Assembly (NCBI GenBank): GCA_023432885.1
Contig: JAEZEU010000519.1
Location: 1-5,501, forward strand
Source of the DNA: Pseudomonadota bacterium
Lineage (GTDB): Bacteria; Pseudomonadota; Alphaproteobacteria; Rhizobiales; Xanthobacteraceae
DNA length: 5,501 bases
Reading direction: 5' to 3'
Within the stretch, counting starts at the first letter, position 1. Every line of letters begins with the position of its first letter. The notes beneath the pieces were generated by a model. It was not told the DNA's origin. It was given only the letters and a program-made list of their open reading frames with translations, and searched no databases. Shown here piece after piece: positions 5,442-5,501 of this stretch. Both the position numbers and the translations under genes were made by a program.

Positions 5442-5501
5442 TTACGACCGATAATCCCCGTTGATCGCGACATATTCCTTGGTGAGGTCGCAGGTCAGCA
5501 C
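5442..5501 (-). CDS. argJ: 3' end of argJ, bifunctional ornithine acetyltransferase / N-acetylglutamate synthase (partial)
   Basis: Only the last 19 residues and the TAA stop are in the window; the gene continues past position 5501. The reading is VLTCDLTKEYVAINGDYRS. The pattern of T-C-D-L-[ST]-x-x-Y-[VI]-x-I-N-[AG]-D-Y-[RT] is the conserved C-terminus of ArgJ, which moves the acetyl group from N-acetylornithine to glutamate in the cyclic arginine pathway. Identification rests on this short but distinctive tail. It is transcribed toward mutT, with the cloverleaf repeat starting seven bases after its stop. Confidence 0.88.
   Translation of the reverse strand: MLTCDLTKEYVAINGDYRS

Overview
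The window is chromosomal DNA from a high-GC alphaproteobacterium, most likely of the Bradyrhizobium/Rhodopseudomonas group (Nitrobacteraceae, Hyphomicrobiales). I infer this from the GC-rich codon use, the ArgJ C-terminus, the gene neighbourhood comF-grxC-carbon-nitrogen hydrolase-DUF1178, and palindromic intergenic repeats of a kind I recall from these genomes. No database search was possible.

Layout. Positions 81-980 (+) encode a full-length, ten-helix EamA/DMT transporter. It meets a half-length EamA protein (981-1421, -) stop codon to stop codon, with no base between them. A decayed palindromic repeat fills 1439-1509. Next comes a compact minus-strand operon, read from right to left: comF (3947-3162), grxC (3130-2861), a nitrilase-family amidase (2861-1983) and a DUF1178 zinc-ribbon protein (1986-1516). 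The last two junctions overlap by 1 and 4 bases, so translation is probably coupled. A 78-base divergent spacer separates comF from a plus-strand NDUFAF5-like methyltransferase-fold gene (4026-4871). That gene converges on mutT (4919-5329, -), with a short hairpin between them. Upstream of mutT lies an intact 84-bp element that folds into a three-hairpin cloverleaf (5351-5434). The last 60 bases are the 3' end of argJ (-).

How the genes work together. The content is mostly housekeeping: arginine biosynthesis (argJ), nucleotide-pool sanitation (mutT), thiol redox (grxC), an amidase that may repair deaminated glutathione, and a ComF phosphoribosyltransferase-like protein. The grxC-amidase coupling hints at a glutathione theme, but this is inference. 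I see no phage, insertion sequence, CRISPR array, tRNA, rRNA or defence island.

The observations most worth a second look are the cloverleaf repeat and its decayed copy, which differ in hairpin 1 while both keep it paired, and the NDUFAF5-like protein, which has lost the canonical SAM-binding glycine motif. I found no convincing undescribed multi-gene system.
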